Of a stretch of DNA of 64,000 nucleotides, positions 22,075 to 35,017 are shown piece by piece. A program made the position numbers and the translations under genes. Every line of letters starts with the position of its first letter. The stretch's first letter is position 1. The notes beneath the pieces were generated by a model. That model saw only the letters and a list, made by a program, of their open reading frames with translations. It searched no databases and had not been told where the DNA came from. Origin of the DNA: Ziziphus jujuba (Eukaryota; Streptophyta; Magnoliopsida; Rosales; Rhamnaceae); contig NC_083388.1 in assembly GCF_031755915.1 (NCBI RefSeq), positions 15,202,501 to 15,266,500 of the forward strand. The letters are read 5' to 3'.

Positions 22075-24863
22075 TTTTTGCAGCTCTTATAAAAGCTTTA
22101 GAAACGGAAATATATATACATATTGAGAAGAATTATATGTTTATTTGATTAAAGATTAACTTAAGTGCTAAAAAAATTACTCTAAAATAGTAAAAAATTT
22201 AACAATTAAAAATGAACCAAACATGGTTTAAGTTCAAAGCTTTAGTGGGCTCCCCAATTGTTTCCTCTACATTGCTTAATGCTGTAATTAGTAGGATTGG
22301 TAATAATGGGATATTTGGTAAGAGGCATGTGTGAGAAGAAAGAAAGAGAATGTGAGTAAGAGAGAAATTAAAGAATGGATAACAAATTTTGAAGATATTT
22401 AGAAGGTGGTTAATTAACAGATTTGGAATCCTTCAAATTTATTAGGATTAATCTTTCCAAATATGAATTGGTTCGGAAGAATGAATAAATAAATAAATAA
22501 AAATGACATACTTTATATTATCCGTTTATTTTTTTGATGAAAGATATTTTATCTTTAAATAGTAATCTATAGTATTAAAAATAATAATTAGTAACCATTA
22601 ACATGTTGATATGTAGATCTATTTCATTATAGAATCAATTTATTTCATTATGTTGTCGGAATCCGAATTTTTCTGAAATTAGTAATGGGCTGACTTAAAT
22701 ATTTTACTAAAATCTTAGTTTTGCTAATAATATTTTATCAAAATCTGAAAAAAATTAGTTGGTGAAGTGGCAACCTATGTTATGGGAAAATGTTTAGTAC
22801 TTATTATGTTTTTTAAGTTTTCAATTTTTCTTAAAACTTTATTTTATTGGTGCATATTTGGCTTGTGGTTGATTGTATTTATTTATTTATTTATTTATTA
22901 TTTTCTTGATAATGAGGCTAAAAGAAAAAAAATTAATAACACCAAATTAAAAATTATTTCAAACTATTGTCTCATTTTGACAAATGTTTTTTCTTTTTGT
23001 TAATATAAATGACTACTTCATATGTCTATCTATCTATATATATATATATATATATTTGATCTTTCAAAAAAACAAAAAAAAAAGAAAAAAGAAAAGAAGA
23101 ACATTAGATGGTGTTTAGTAAGGCGTAATTTTTTTTTCTGTTTTTGTTTTCGTTTTTTGTTTTTTAGATGTTTACTATTAATATATTAATTTTTAAAAAT
23201 ATACTATTTATAAGTATTGATGAACAATTATTAGTAAAACCTTAACAATTTAAATTATTACTTTTAAAATATTCACTTTTAAAATTTTTTAATACATAAA
23301 ATAATAAAAATAAATATTTTTAATTAAAATTTACAACATAAACCGGTAATAATTATTAATGAGGACAAATAACATGACTTTTAAGACATATTCAATATCA
23401 TTTTGCTAAATGGGTTTTCATTTTACAAATGAACTATTTTTAAAATATAAATTCTAAAAAAAGTTGAAAATATTTTGTAAAATATAGATATATTCAAAGA
23501 ATGTCCAAAGGCCTTTTTACATGTATTTGGGAAATAAAAAATTGATAATATTTATCATTTTAATTATAAAAAAAAAGTTATATAGATTTGAACAATAATT
23601 TATATATATCTGAAACAAATATGGATAATGTCTATTATTTTCTATAACGAAGATTTTTTTCCCCTTTCAGATATATATATATATATATATATATCATATT
23701 ATTCATTTAGTATACATTATTTTATCATTTTCATTTTCATAAAAAATTTGCCAAACATGTTTTTAAATTATAAAAATGCGAAATCCAATTTACCATTTAA
23801 TCTTTTGGAATTGTAAAATGAAAAATTGTTTTGAAAAATGATATCAAGCCATTAAAGCATATCCAATAGTCTATAGATTAGATTTATCCAACTAAAAAAG
23901 GTTTTGGCACAATAAACTAACATAAATTTTTTTAAAAAAATCAACTTCAATGGTGTTTTGCTATACATTTATCAAGCTGTGGCATTAAAAAATAGATAAA
24001 AAGATGTTTTATAGACCTTCTACTTGTGGAAAATTCGATAGACTGTTTAAGTCATAAAATCAATTTTGTCTCTACACTCTCTTCATCAACTTATAATCTT
24101 TTCTTCTTCATTTCTCCTTCCCACCAACTCATTCCATTAAAATTCTAAACAAGACCTATTAGAGTAGAATTTTAAATAGATATTATCTATCAATAGGCAC
24201 TATACCACCATTAATACTTTTCAAACTTCTTATTACACAATGGACATAACCATTAAAAATACTCTTAGTTTTTATTTTTTATTTATTTTTTTATTTTTTT
24301 CTTCCTACCTAATTATGTAAAATTTATTTAGCTTAAATGTAAGTTGAAATAAAATAAATAAATAAAAAAGGAAAAACTATCACGTTATCGAACAAAACCT
24401 TAGGAAATGAGGGATTAAAATCCCAAGCATTATATTTTATCATTTTCCTTCAATTTTTACATTCCACCCATCCTATATTACAATTCCTTAATCTCATTAC
24501 ATATCTCTCCCATATCTCACGGCTTCAATTTTTCAAGCGAGTTCTGCAACCGGCCAATCTTCATTTGCATTACTTTCATTGTCAGTCAAAAGTAGAATAA
24601 AACTAACCAAAAAAATAAAGTAAATAAGTAAAGTGGTATGAAAAAGGTGAACAAATCACAAATCTATTTAGAAGAATGGAAATTAATGAGAAATTCCGCC
24701 TATACAAAGATTGACAGTCCATCCCAATGATATCTACAGCACCATGCATTACCCATTTCAATTTGAATGAAAGAATTGACTTCTGCAAGTATCTTTGCAT
24801 AGATCATGCATCCTGAATTTTTTTTTTTTTTTTAAGTGTTCACTATATGACCCCTACTTCAGG
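18241..24863. other. AT-rich intergenic spacer between the TPST and EDR2-like genes
   Basis: No gene supported. The stretch contains a (CT)n microsatellite at 18606-18653, (AT)n tracts near 18314, 19363, 20441, 22053, 23037 and 23671, and many poly-A/T runs. A Pol III-like box pair lies near 19402-19470 (tttaatggtaaaat, then ggggtttaaatctc). A GC-richer patch at 20495-20720 stands out but has no open frame. Short frames here (such as 18565-18747, which translates the CT repeat) are low-complexity. Confidence 0.6.
18606..18653 (+). repeat. (CT)n microsatellite
   Basis: An almost pure CT dinucleotide run with two interrupting G bases, about 400 bp upstream of the presumed TPST first exon. Confidence 0.9.
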
Positions 24864-24959
24864 GATAGATCTCTGACAACTACACATGGATTGGGTTAAA
24901 ATAATTCCCAGAGATATATCTCTGACAACTAAAAATGGACTGGGACAAAATAATTCCCT
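24864..24959. repeat. Tandem duplication in the 3' flank of the EDR2-like gene
   Basis: Two copies of about 47 bp (24864-24910 and 24913-24959) share gat-a-atctctgacaact, then atgga-tggg and aaaataattccc. They lie 25-120 bp past the stop codon, so probably in the 3' UTR. Confidence 0.8.
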
Positions 24960-24984
24960 TAAACAAGCATAAATCTGGACGTAA

Positions 24985-27900
24985 TCACGGTTTAACTAAA
25001 ACTGACTTTGCAGCGTCAAGATGATTAAGCCGGCAGGTACCAAGTAGATATTCTGGAAGCTCCTCTGGTGTATTTGCCTGGTCAAGGAAACGTTGATGTT
25101 AGGCATGAAATGGAGTTATAAAATCCTCTTGAAAGTTGATTTCTAAACAAGCATATATATCTGCTTCTAACCTTCAATTGGTCTAAATTTTCACATTTTT
25201 AAAACTGATTCATAGTTATAAAGTACTCTTGGTCTAACGCACAAATGAACAACAAAGAAGTAGTTGTTATACCTGTACCAAAAAGGCCATCTCAATAACC
25301 AGATTGTTAAGGTAACCAAGAACAAGACTGACCACACCCCTTGCAACAGTGGACGACCCAATGTCAATCCCAAGCTGAAAATAGCCACGAAAGTCTTAAA
25401 TTAGCATAAATAAAACACAAACACAACTACTTTCATGCCTGATTTTATTTTAGTTTTCCAATTATTTAGATTTTGGATGCATATCTTTCTTAATTGAAAA
25501 TTGTTTCACATAAAGAGCTCTTCCAGTGTGTTTTACTAGCAGATTCATCAGAAAGTATAATGCAATATCAATTTACTTTTTCAACTAATTAGCAGAAAGA
25601 ATCTCATGGTGCAAATTCTCTGAATACTTATACATGCAAGGGATGTTTGTGTGAAGTCTGTTTTGCCTTTGTCCAACTACATTTACCCATAATCTATATG
25701 AGTGCCTAAGAGTGAAACACAAGTCATGCATCATCGTTTAGGAAATCCAGTATGATTAAACGTGAGGTTTGCAGGAAATCACATTTCGATGAATCTACAT
25801 AATCACAATTATAATCAACAATCATACAGTTATCTCTGAAAATTTACCTCCAAGTAGTTCTTCCCATGGAAATAATTTATTTCTAGTGCTTGACCAACGA
25901 GGCATGCTTTCTTTCCCACACTCTGCTTAACAATCCATGAACCCTGGGAAAACAGGTGTCAACTCTCAATGACTCTATGGACCATACATGATGAGCTCTG
26001 GAGCTTATGCAGCATAGAACATGTGGCCCCTTTGTGGAGACAAAATCAAAAGAATAGTGGTGCATATCATGCTATCTTGATCGCAAGAACAAATAAAAGA
26101 ACAAGATCGTTTTTGTACCTTAGATTGTATTATTTAATGAAAAATTTCTAAGAATGAGAACCATTAACATTAAAAACCCAGGTTTCAACTTAAGCAGCAA
26201 TTAAGCCAACACTAATGCCTAGCAGCAAAAAGGCACAGTGGTAAATTGATAATATATAATATATCTCTTTGCATTTCTTTCAAATATTCCAAAGGACCAT
26301 GTAACGCAAGCTACTTAAGTCTTCCTTCCCTTTTATGTGTTCTCACTCAACTATAGATTGATAAGATTTTCCATTCTCTGAAATTGTCCAATACAGCCCT
26401 TGTATTTTATAATGACCTTAAAAGCATCAGCAAAAGGAAAGTATAACATACTAAACCATGAGACCTGTATATTTCATGTCTTACTGATTCTGTTATATTG
26501 AAAAATAGAGATCCTTTATATCAAATTTCATAATATAGTATTATTTCAAAAGTAAGAGAATAAATCTTCAAATCACCATTCACTCGTGTGAGGGACTGGG
26601 GGGTGGGTGGGTCAAAATATAATATTTTCACAATTAGATCTGGATCTTAAAGAAGCAAAGTAAAAGATTAATGCTTATTTTAAGGTGATCAGTGTAAATC
26701 AAATTGCTTGCCTATATTGTATGATTTCATCAACAAATGAGGGTAAAGTATGCACGATCCCTCTCTTACGCAATTTGATTCCAATTTTACTGAACCATTA
26801 CTAACCTTAGATATGTATGGTATGAGCTTAAACCTCGAATTTCTAAATGCATCATCTCCCTTAACAAAACTCTCCAGCAAGGGTGAATCTTCTAGTCGTG
26901 TATTCATCATATAGTATAGCGCCAAGCTATAAGTCGTTGAACCGGGTACCTGACACATAGTAAAAAAAAGGCAATTCTTATTACATGGAAAAACATATGA
27001 AGAATAATACAAACACAAATTGAACTTAATTACCTGTATGTTCACAATGAAAAAGAAGTGCTGTCCACCCTGTGCTGCATATTTCTGCAGAACAAAGCTT
27101 GTAAAATTTCGTTCTTAGATACCAAAATCATTATGCCAACACAAAGTTAAGTGGCTGAAAAACATTACCATACTAGGTAAAGTAAACCAGAAACTAAAGG
27201 AGAGGAAGAAAAACCTGAACAAGGCTCCCTGGACGTCCTCCAAGATCATCTTCACGCTTGTCAGATCTTAGCCAGTCTGCACCAATCATTTGCATCAAGG
27301 TGCCCTTTGCCTTAACCTAGAAAAGAAAAAATGACAAAAATCAAACCTGCAATGTTCAAGGGGAGTAACATTGAAAGAAGGATAACTAAGAAATTATGGA
27401 AGGATGAAAAATTCAGCATATGCACTCATATCTCTAAAATTCACTCCTAGAGACTGCTACCTGCAATAATCAGCATTATTCTTACTAAAATGTTCCTCTC
27501 AGTACCTTGTGATGGTCTTCTAGATAACTCTTTCCACGAATCAGGAATGTAGCAGGATCTGCTGTTGTCCAACTGCAAGCCAAAGTACAAGTTGGATCCT
27601 TTGGAAGAGTTGACCCATAACAGCACAAGATACTTTCTTCCCTTGCCATCTCTTGCAAGTCCACATAGCCACGCTTCTGAACTGCAGCATGCATCGTCTC
27701 TAGCCATTATTAGAATCAGATAAAAAGAAAGGGAAAGTATATGAATAAGAAATATTTACATGACCTCAATATCTTAAGCTAAATATCAACCACACATAAT
27801 GACCTGCAAGATCGTGCAATTTTTTCACAAATCCAGCAGCAGTTGATAACTTTGGTGGACGTACATCCTGCAACTCAAAGCACACATTTAAAAAACATGT

Positions 27901-30900
27901 GAACTTAAAACATCAAACCAAAGTGATGCAAAGTTTTGAGCTTGCAATAAGTAACAAAAACGAAAAAGCCAAAGCAGTGAGAATTCTGTATAGCAAGATA
28001 TATGCAATGTGAATAAATCATGGAAAAATCAATGACCAGAAAAAAATAAATAAATAAATAAATAATACAGCCTATATCAGGACATCGAATTAGCAAGTAT
28101 AAAGGAAATTATGGATTAAAACAAATTTCATGTCCAGCCAAGAAAGTTAAAGATTTATAGCAGTAATAGTACACACACAATCACACATGTGCATTGTAGC
28201 AAGAAAGGTGGGGATAAGTGGAAGGGATTGAAGGATAGCATGCCCCATCATGCACCAAAATGGTCATTTACTATTATTCTACTGCCAACATAATTTTTTT
28301 TTTCTTTTTTAAAACCGCCCTGAGAACAGAAAGATGAATTGATCATTTTGTAACTATGAGAAGATTAAAATTTAAACTGGAAAGCACTTCTCCCTTATTG
28401 CACCCCCTTCCAAGCAATTTATCTTAATTTGAAGTACATCATTTTAGTATGATTACACACAACTATAAGTTATTTACGCTGTTAATGAAACTATCTAACA
28501 ACCAAGTTTTGGTATTGAAGGGTAACTTAACATAGTATCAGGGCCTCAGTCATGTGTTTTGTCTTGGGATAATTTCTTGATTGTACATGTGCAAAAACAC
28601 ATATTTTTCCAGTTTTTGGTCAGACCTCTATAGAAAGGATAATATTAATGTTTGTGTTAACTTGATATATACAGTTACCCGCACTTTTGAATAATTTAAT
28701 CTTCCAAGATTTATGGTAACTTATTAGATGATTGTTCTAGAAAACCTACCAATCATAACTTAGAGCTTTAAACTCCCTTTCTAGTGTCCGCTTTTGAAAC
28801 TGAATTTACCTGTGAGCATGTCTCTGAAAGAAAATCAGGACTCCAATCACCTTCTGATTGATCACGATCAGAGGGTTCTGGAACATCAAAGAATTCATCA
28901 GCAGCATCATTCAGGCTAACAAGACTAGCATGCTCAGAAGGTGTTTTATCCACTTCTTCTGATAAATTTCCTCTATTGTTCCCATCCCCGGTTATTGTTC
29001 GGTTGTCAAACCTGCTGTCTATCTCACTCTGATTCAAACCAATATTTCTCATCAACTCTCCAGATGAAAAATCTGAGGAAGGATATCCTAATTTTGCTCT
29101 GAAGAGCTCCCGTAATGCTGCAATTAAAACATAGGAAATGAAAATAATTTTCATTAGTGAGCAGATGAAAATGATGTAAGACAAATCAGGGTAATGTGTT
29201 TGAGTGCAAACTAATTCTTTCAATAGTCAAAGACTACCAGCAACTCTGCCAAGCATTCGGATGGTGATAGATCTGGCTGAAGAGGCACGTAGATAAGATT
29301 TCCAGAATTTCCAGTCGATAGCAAGCATGTGCTTCACAACTGATTGTTTCCCTTGGTTGACTGGTGATACTACATATCCTCCACCTGCAAATGAGTGAAG
29401 CATATTGTCCTTAAAATGTTACAATTACAACTTTACACTTTGCAATTCTTCGAAAAATAATTGTAACATTTCACTAAAGAATCCACAGAAACACTATCGA
29501 GATAACAAGAAAAGCCTCAATTTTACATAAGTTCAAAAGATTACGATGATTATGTTCAAATCATGTAACAACAATAACCATTGCAAGCATCAGAACTTCA
29601 ATAGTTGTATGCAATAGCATGGAGATAATATGCAACAAAATACATGCAACAAGAGTCAAGACATTGATGAGATGAGACCTATCATGCACTCTTCTTATCA
29701 GCAGTTGAGGATACCAACATTTATGTACTAGGTTACTTCCATGAGACAGCATACAGGACAAGGAAGATAATAATCCAGCAATTTTTACTACAATTTTTAA
29801 TTTCTAAGCATACATTACTTTTAAGGCATGCTCGGACATAGCCTTTTTGAGGTGGACACTTCTTGTGGAAAACAGAATGGTAGAGAATAACTGTGACAGG
29901 GTAAACCAAAAGAAGTTATTTCTGATTCAAATAGATCAGTCGGGAGAAAAATAAATAAATAGATTAAAAAAAAACAAAAAAAAAAAAAATCCCTCCAGAA
30001 GAACATTACCATACGTCCCATCATCTTCCCTTCTCCAATAACGTCGCAGCAAAAGATCTCTCCTTTTCATTCCCCTGCAAAATAAGAGATATTACTGATA
30101 TAAGCATGCATAAGACTCTTAACCAATTGCCTCAGAAACATAAATAATAAAGATTAAGTGTTGAGCCATACCATGGTAACCAATCACTATATAACTGCTT
30201 GTGAACGATATCATTATGACCATCAAGGTGCTCAACCACACTGCCCTTGTAGAAACAGAAATCCCATCTGGAAGCCAAATTGAAAGTTAATTTCAGTAAC
30301 AAAGGAGCAGGTTAAATGAAAATCTAAAATAATCGTGAAGATCCATGGGTGTAGAAACTTACTCTGATCTTGAGGGACCAAGGGACATGAGAGTTTGGAA
30401 GATGGCTTCTGAAGTTCCATCAACAACACCCACAGCCATAATAGCAGGATGATCGTCCCACTGCTCAAGGTAGAACATGTTAAACAATGAGGGGTGCCTA
30501 TCATAACTAATAAAAGTTGAATGGAACACCTACCAACCTTCCCATGGGAATCCCTATCTTTTGCTTCTTTGAATAGTCGTAGACCTGCATTGTAGACATG
30601 ATTTTCAAATATAGAGTTTCAACAACCTCCAACAACCTATATTGATGTCAATTCTTACCATTCTGACAACCAAAAATTGTCCAAGAAGAAGGAGCCACAA
30701 CATCGGATGTCAAAGGATCTCCTTGGGTAGAAGGGAAAAGAGTCCAGTCTATAGAATTAATGCGACTTGTCCTGCTAGATCCACTCAATCTGTTTACACA
30801 GAAAACCTTTTTAAGCACCAATAAAAATAATTAAGGACACTATCATTGCCACAATAAAGAATCTAACACAAGTTTAATCATCAAAATCAGCTACACATTG

Positions 30901-33259
30901 CACAAAATTATTTCTACTGCAGAGGTTGATTATAAGACTTGATGAACAAGGCAACAGTAAAGAGTTAAACATTTGCTAAATAAGTATATTGGACAACAAA
31001 TTATTATACCTAAAGGACCGCCATCTGCTCTTTGAACAATTAATGGCATTATCTCCTAGATCTGGACCACCCTGCATATATGCAAAAGCATTAGTCCTAA
31101 GCATAAGCAGTTCTGTAGACTAACAAAAGGGAGCGTTATTAAACCTTTAAAGCTGCTTCCTGAAAGGAATGAATCCATCTTGCTGCTTCTTCAGGACTGC
31201 TTGCTCCCAACTATGATATTAAAAATTCACTATGAAACTTGTAAATAAAAATAACAGAACACACGGAGACACACTTCTGAAAAAAGAGGTACCACACCTT
31301 AAGTTGATCGTTGTGATTGGAAGTATTGTAGAGAGTAAATATGAAGAATACCTGCAGTTTGCATAAATAACTTTCAACACAAATGATCATTGAATTCCAA
31401 AGTGGGAATATGACAAATGGAAACAGCATAGCTGAAAGAATACACCGTACAAAGTTCCTACTTTTCTATGAATGCTCTCCCGCCCATTGTCCATGACCCG
31501 AATGCAAGAATCTACAATAGCACTTTTAACAGGTTCCTGAAAAAGAAAGACAAATACTTGGTAAGACTTCTCTATTAATTTTTCTGAAAATTATTTTTAC
31601 ACCAAAGACAGAGTAAAATATGTCAAGAAACAGAGAGGGAGAAAGATACATGGGCAATTCCGAAACAAATTGGGAGAAAGATACATGGGGCAATTCCACT
31701 CAGATTATGTACAAAGCTTAAATATAATTTAGGTTCCTCGTTCAGTTTGTGCCACATTTGTATATAACTGGCCCATAATGCTAATTGTTCATTTTTCTTA
31801 AGAGTGGGATCCATGCAAAAGATAGCCATATTGGAAGGGTCTTTTGATGTAACAAGGGTAGTGAAAAACCAGAATACATGATTGCCTCAGCAAATTTTAA
31901 AGTGAGTCAAACAGCTAAATTTGAACATGCAGGGCATGCATTGGAAAAAAAAAAAAAAAAAGGAAAAAGATAAGGCAAAAGCGTGCCTTGAAAGTAACAA
32001 GGAAGCTTTTAAAAGACTGTTATATTGCATCTCTCAGAAGCCCAGCTCTATTTGTTTGGCATGTCAAGGAATTTCATGAAACAAGTTTCCATTAAGAAAA
32101 CACCAGAAAATTAATTATAAATCCCTTTTGTCATCATCAAGCTTCAATCATTCCAAAGGAAGCTAGTGTCCCCACTGGTTCCTATGGTAAACAAAATGAA
32201 CCTAAGTCGAAATATAAACTTTACAAAGAGAACCATAGTGTTGGGTACCAGCAATCTTAGAACCCAACATGTTAAAATAGTATCCAAGCCAACAGAACTC
32301 ACTAATTCATCCAATGATAGAAAATGAATGTGGGCCTTACATGCAAAACAAGAAATCATCATGTTAAGTTACAGTCAATCCAAAAACCTTGATCCCACAT
32401 AAAAAGTTGTCCTAATTTATTTATTTATTTACAGTTTTCCCACTACGGAACAGCCAGGAAGGGCACAAATCAAGTCTTAGGCTCTCTCTGTATGAAGTTA
32501 TTGTTGGCTTGGGCGAATTATAATTAATGATACTTACAAGTACCAGAAATGATTTTTCTTAATAAACCCTGATAACTCATGTCATAAAACATACTTAAAA
32601 GTTACAGACACATTTTTACATACTTAAGAAATATATAAACACTCGAAGCAAGATACAGAGTCTCTCTTTCTCTCCTCCTCATTAGCACAAACCAAAACAT
32701 AGTCTAAGATGAAACCAAAAAAGAAAACATAGTGTAAATCATATCAAATCAAAGCAACAGGAAACCATAGTATGTGATGTAAGCAAAAACAAAAAACATA
32801 ATCTGGGATGAAAAGCAAACTACAACCAGAAAGTAAATCATATTAAAATTTTCAATAAAGATGATATTAAGCTAAGACAATGGATAGATCGATCAACAAC
32901 TTCCAAAAGAAATACATCCAACAACTACATCAAGAGACCTCTGAGACCATGCATATGCTACCATTCAATCAAATTCGTATATTCATATTCATAAAAACAA
33001 TCAAAGAAAATGCTCAGTAGGCATCAACTCTTCGATATGAACACAAACATAAAAATTAAAATTAAAATTAAAAAAGCAACAAGATTGAAAGATGAGAGAA
33101 GAAAACCTCATTGTTAGAAGTGGGAACTGATTTGAAGCTTTTGAGATGGTGACCTTCAAGAACAAAGTAACGCTTCCTTGAGTACTGTAGCCCAATCCGA
33201 TTAGAACGAATGAGATACAACCAGCCCTCCATTCTTCCATCAGTTTGAGACATACCCAT
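24985..33259 (-). CDS. PH-START-DUF1336 lipid-binding protein (EDR2-like)
   Basis: Twenty-one exons: 33259-33107, 31536-31462, 31351-31298, 31210-31145, 31071-31010, 30789-30659, 30584-30538, 30460-30363, 30267-30172, 30074-30010, 29890-29819, 29384-29238, 29117-28810, 27867-27804, 27681-27506 (or from 27699), 27316-27215, 27084-27034, 26949-26806, 25943-25848, 25374-25273, 25077-24985. All GT/AG; phases close to about 733 or 739 aa, close to the usual 730-740. Order: PH domain (about 1-116; EGWLYLIRSN, KRYFVLEG), START (about 175-360; WDDHPAIMAVGVVDGTSEAIF, SDWLPWGMKRRDLLLRRYWR), an acidic linker (EFFDVPEPSD), then the EDR2 C-terminal domain (GSWIVKQSVGKKACLVGQAL, DIGSSTVARGVVSLVLGYL). EDR2 itself negatively regulates salicylate-dependent cell death and binds phosphoinositide. 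This protein is closer to the less-studied At2g28320/At3g54800 subgroup, so its role is inferred from family only. Confidence 0.96.
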
Positions 33260-33560
33260 TTAGGCAAACCTCGATTTTTAATAATCCCACTTCTTAAATT
33301 CACTTAAAAAAACCTTTCAATTCTCAAAGATAAAAAAGCTCAAATTCCATGCAAACCAGGTTGCGATCCTCTCTGCTTGGTTTTCAATTGGGGAAGAGAT
33401 TACGACCTCAGAGCACAGCTAGTGAATGCAGAGAATCACGGCTTTCATTATAGAGATCGTAGGCGAGACTCTCTCTCTCTCTCTCTCTTTCTGTTCCCTC
33501 TCTCTCTCTCTCTCTCTCTCTCTGTTTCCCTCTGTTAAGCAACTGCATTGGGTGCATATA
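33260..33560 (-). promoter_or_regulatory. 5' UTR / promoter-proximal region of the EDR2-like gene
   Basis: Immediately upstream of the ATG the sequence is GC-richer than the spacer. It holds two (CT)n blocks on the plus strand (about 33471-33489 and 33500-33523), which are GA repeats on the sense strand. GA/CT repeats near start sites are common in plant promoters and can bind BBR/BPC factors. The transcription start itself was not located. Confidence 0.4.
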
Positions 33561-34559
33561 TGAGACAAAAAGATCGCCAGGCCAAATAATACACGCTAAA
33601 TGACTCTTTTACCCCTTAGATTTATCTTTCTTCTTTCTTCTTTTTTTTTTCCTTTACTTTTTCTTCGTCGACTAATTTTCTTTTCTTAAATGGAAATGTA
33701 TTTATTTATTTTTAAAATTTTAATTTTTCTTAACCGTCGGATTATTTTCTGTACTTCAAAAAAACAAAAAAAAAAAAGGTAGTTTATTGTGTACTTTTCA
33801 AAATAACTTTTAGAGTTACTAATTTTCTTTTACAAGTTTTATCAAAGATGCGATTATATTTTTATATAGCATACAGACAAATTCTTTTATTTATTTATTT
33901 TTTTTTTCCTAATGAATCAATTCTCAGCAAACAATTGAAATTTAAAAAAACAAATAAATGAAATGGATAATAAGTTTACTCAAAATTTATTACAATCTTT
34001 GATGTTTTATTTTATTTTATAAAAGATGAAGAATTCAAATCAAATCCAGATTATTGTTCCAAAAAAATAATAATTTTTATCATGCACATATCTTACAGCT
34101 ATCATTCAAAAATGGCTTTTGCATCAACAATAAAGACAAATTTTTAAAGTAGACTAACATCACTGCCTCATTTATAAGGAATCCAGATCATGATCTATAA
34201 TTTATTTGATATTTAATATTTAATATTTTTTTATTTTACTTTCGGTTATTTTCAAGTATTTAATAATCATGAATTTTTTTTTTTTTGGGGGGTGAATTAA
34301 TGATAATGGTATGTGCTTTGCCTAGTTGGTTGTTAGTTGACATGAATGCATATTCATTTTGTGCTGATGTATGTTAATGTTAGGTAGGGGCAATATTGAT
34401 CATTTAAATTCTGTCAAATTTTAGTTTAATTTAATGGATAAATGATATAAAATATTTAATACAATACTAACTATAAAGCAGCAGTACTTATCTCAGTAAC
34501 CATAATTTGTTGGCCTCGTTCCATAATTTTAGGCTACACTATATATATATATATATAAT

Positions 34560-34605
34560 AATTTTGATAATTTTTTTTTTTAGTAAATAACAATTTTGAT
34601 AATTT
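34560..34605 (-). repeat. 14-bp direct repeat flanking a short poly-A insert (minus sense)
   Basis: aattttgataattt occurs at 34560-34573 and 34592-34605. On the minus strand the intervening bases are GTTATTTACT followed by A's. The pattern is that of a target duplication around a tail-only insert, though low complexity weakens it. Confidence 0.35.
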
Positions 34606-34860
34606 AGGTTACATCAAGGGAGGTTTCTTCGTACGGATATATAGCTTTTTATATCGGCCTTCCTAAGCAAAATTAATAAAATATCCTTATCCTTTTCATA
34701 TTCTTTTTCATGACTTGGTTTACCTTTTTTTTTATTATTATTTATGTTGATTTTTACTAATAATACATTACTATTATTATCATCATTGTTATGCTAAAAA
34801 TATAAAGAATTGAAGAATGACATAATTACAAACATATACCATGTGTATTATTGTATAAAT

Positions 34861-35017
34861 ATATTATCAATAATATTTTTTTTTTGAATTATTTATCTAA
34901 ATTACAATCTATCTAAAATTCTTTTTTTTTTTTATGATTCGAACTTGTACTCTCATAGATACAAATCAAAATGCTCAACTACTAGAGCTAATTCTCTTTG
35001 TCATATTATCAATAATA
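34861..35017 (-). mobile_element. tRNA-derived SINE with target-site duplication
   Basis: A body of about 127 bp (34876-35002) on the minus strand is flanked by identical 15-bp direct repeats, atattatcaataata at 34861-34875 and 35003-35017. The minus strand starts with an A-box-like TAGCTCTAGTAGTTGAGC (34990-34973). About 30 bases on comes a B-box-like AAGTTCGAATCAT (34946-34934), then an A-run, a short unique tail, and a terminal A-run next to the duplication. A and B boxes at tRNA spacing, a 3' A tail and a long duplication together define a Pol III SINE mobilised by LINE machinery. Confidence 0.75.

Noticed and set aside
26689..27045. 118-aa minus frame beginning MNIQ
   Set aside because: Reads through two introns around the true EDR2-like exon 26949-26806.
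27447..27707. 86-aa minus frame
   Set aside because: Wrong frame of the EDR2-like exon; the 27694-27485 frame is the right one.
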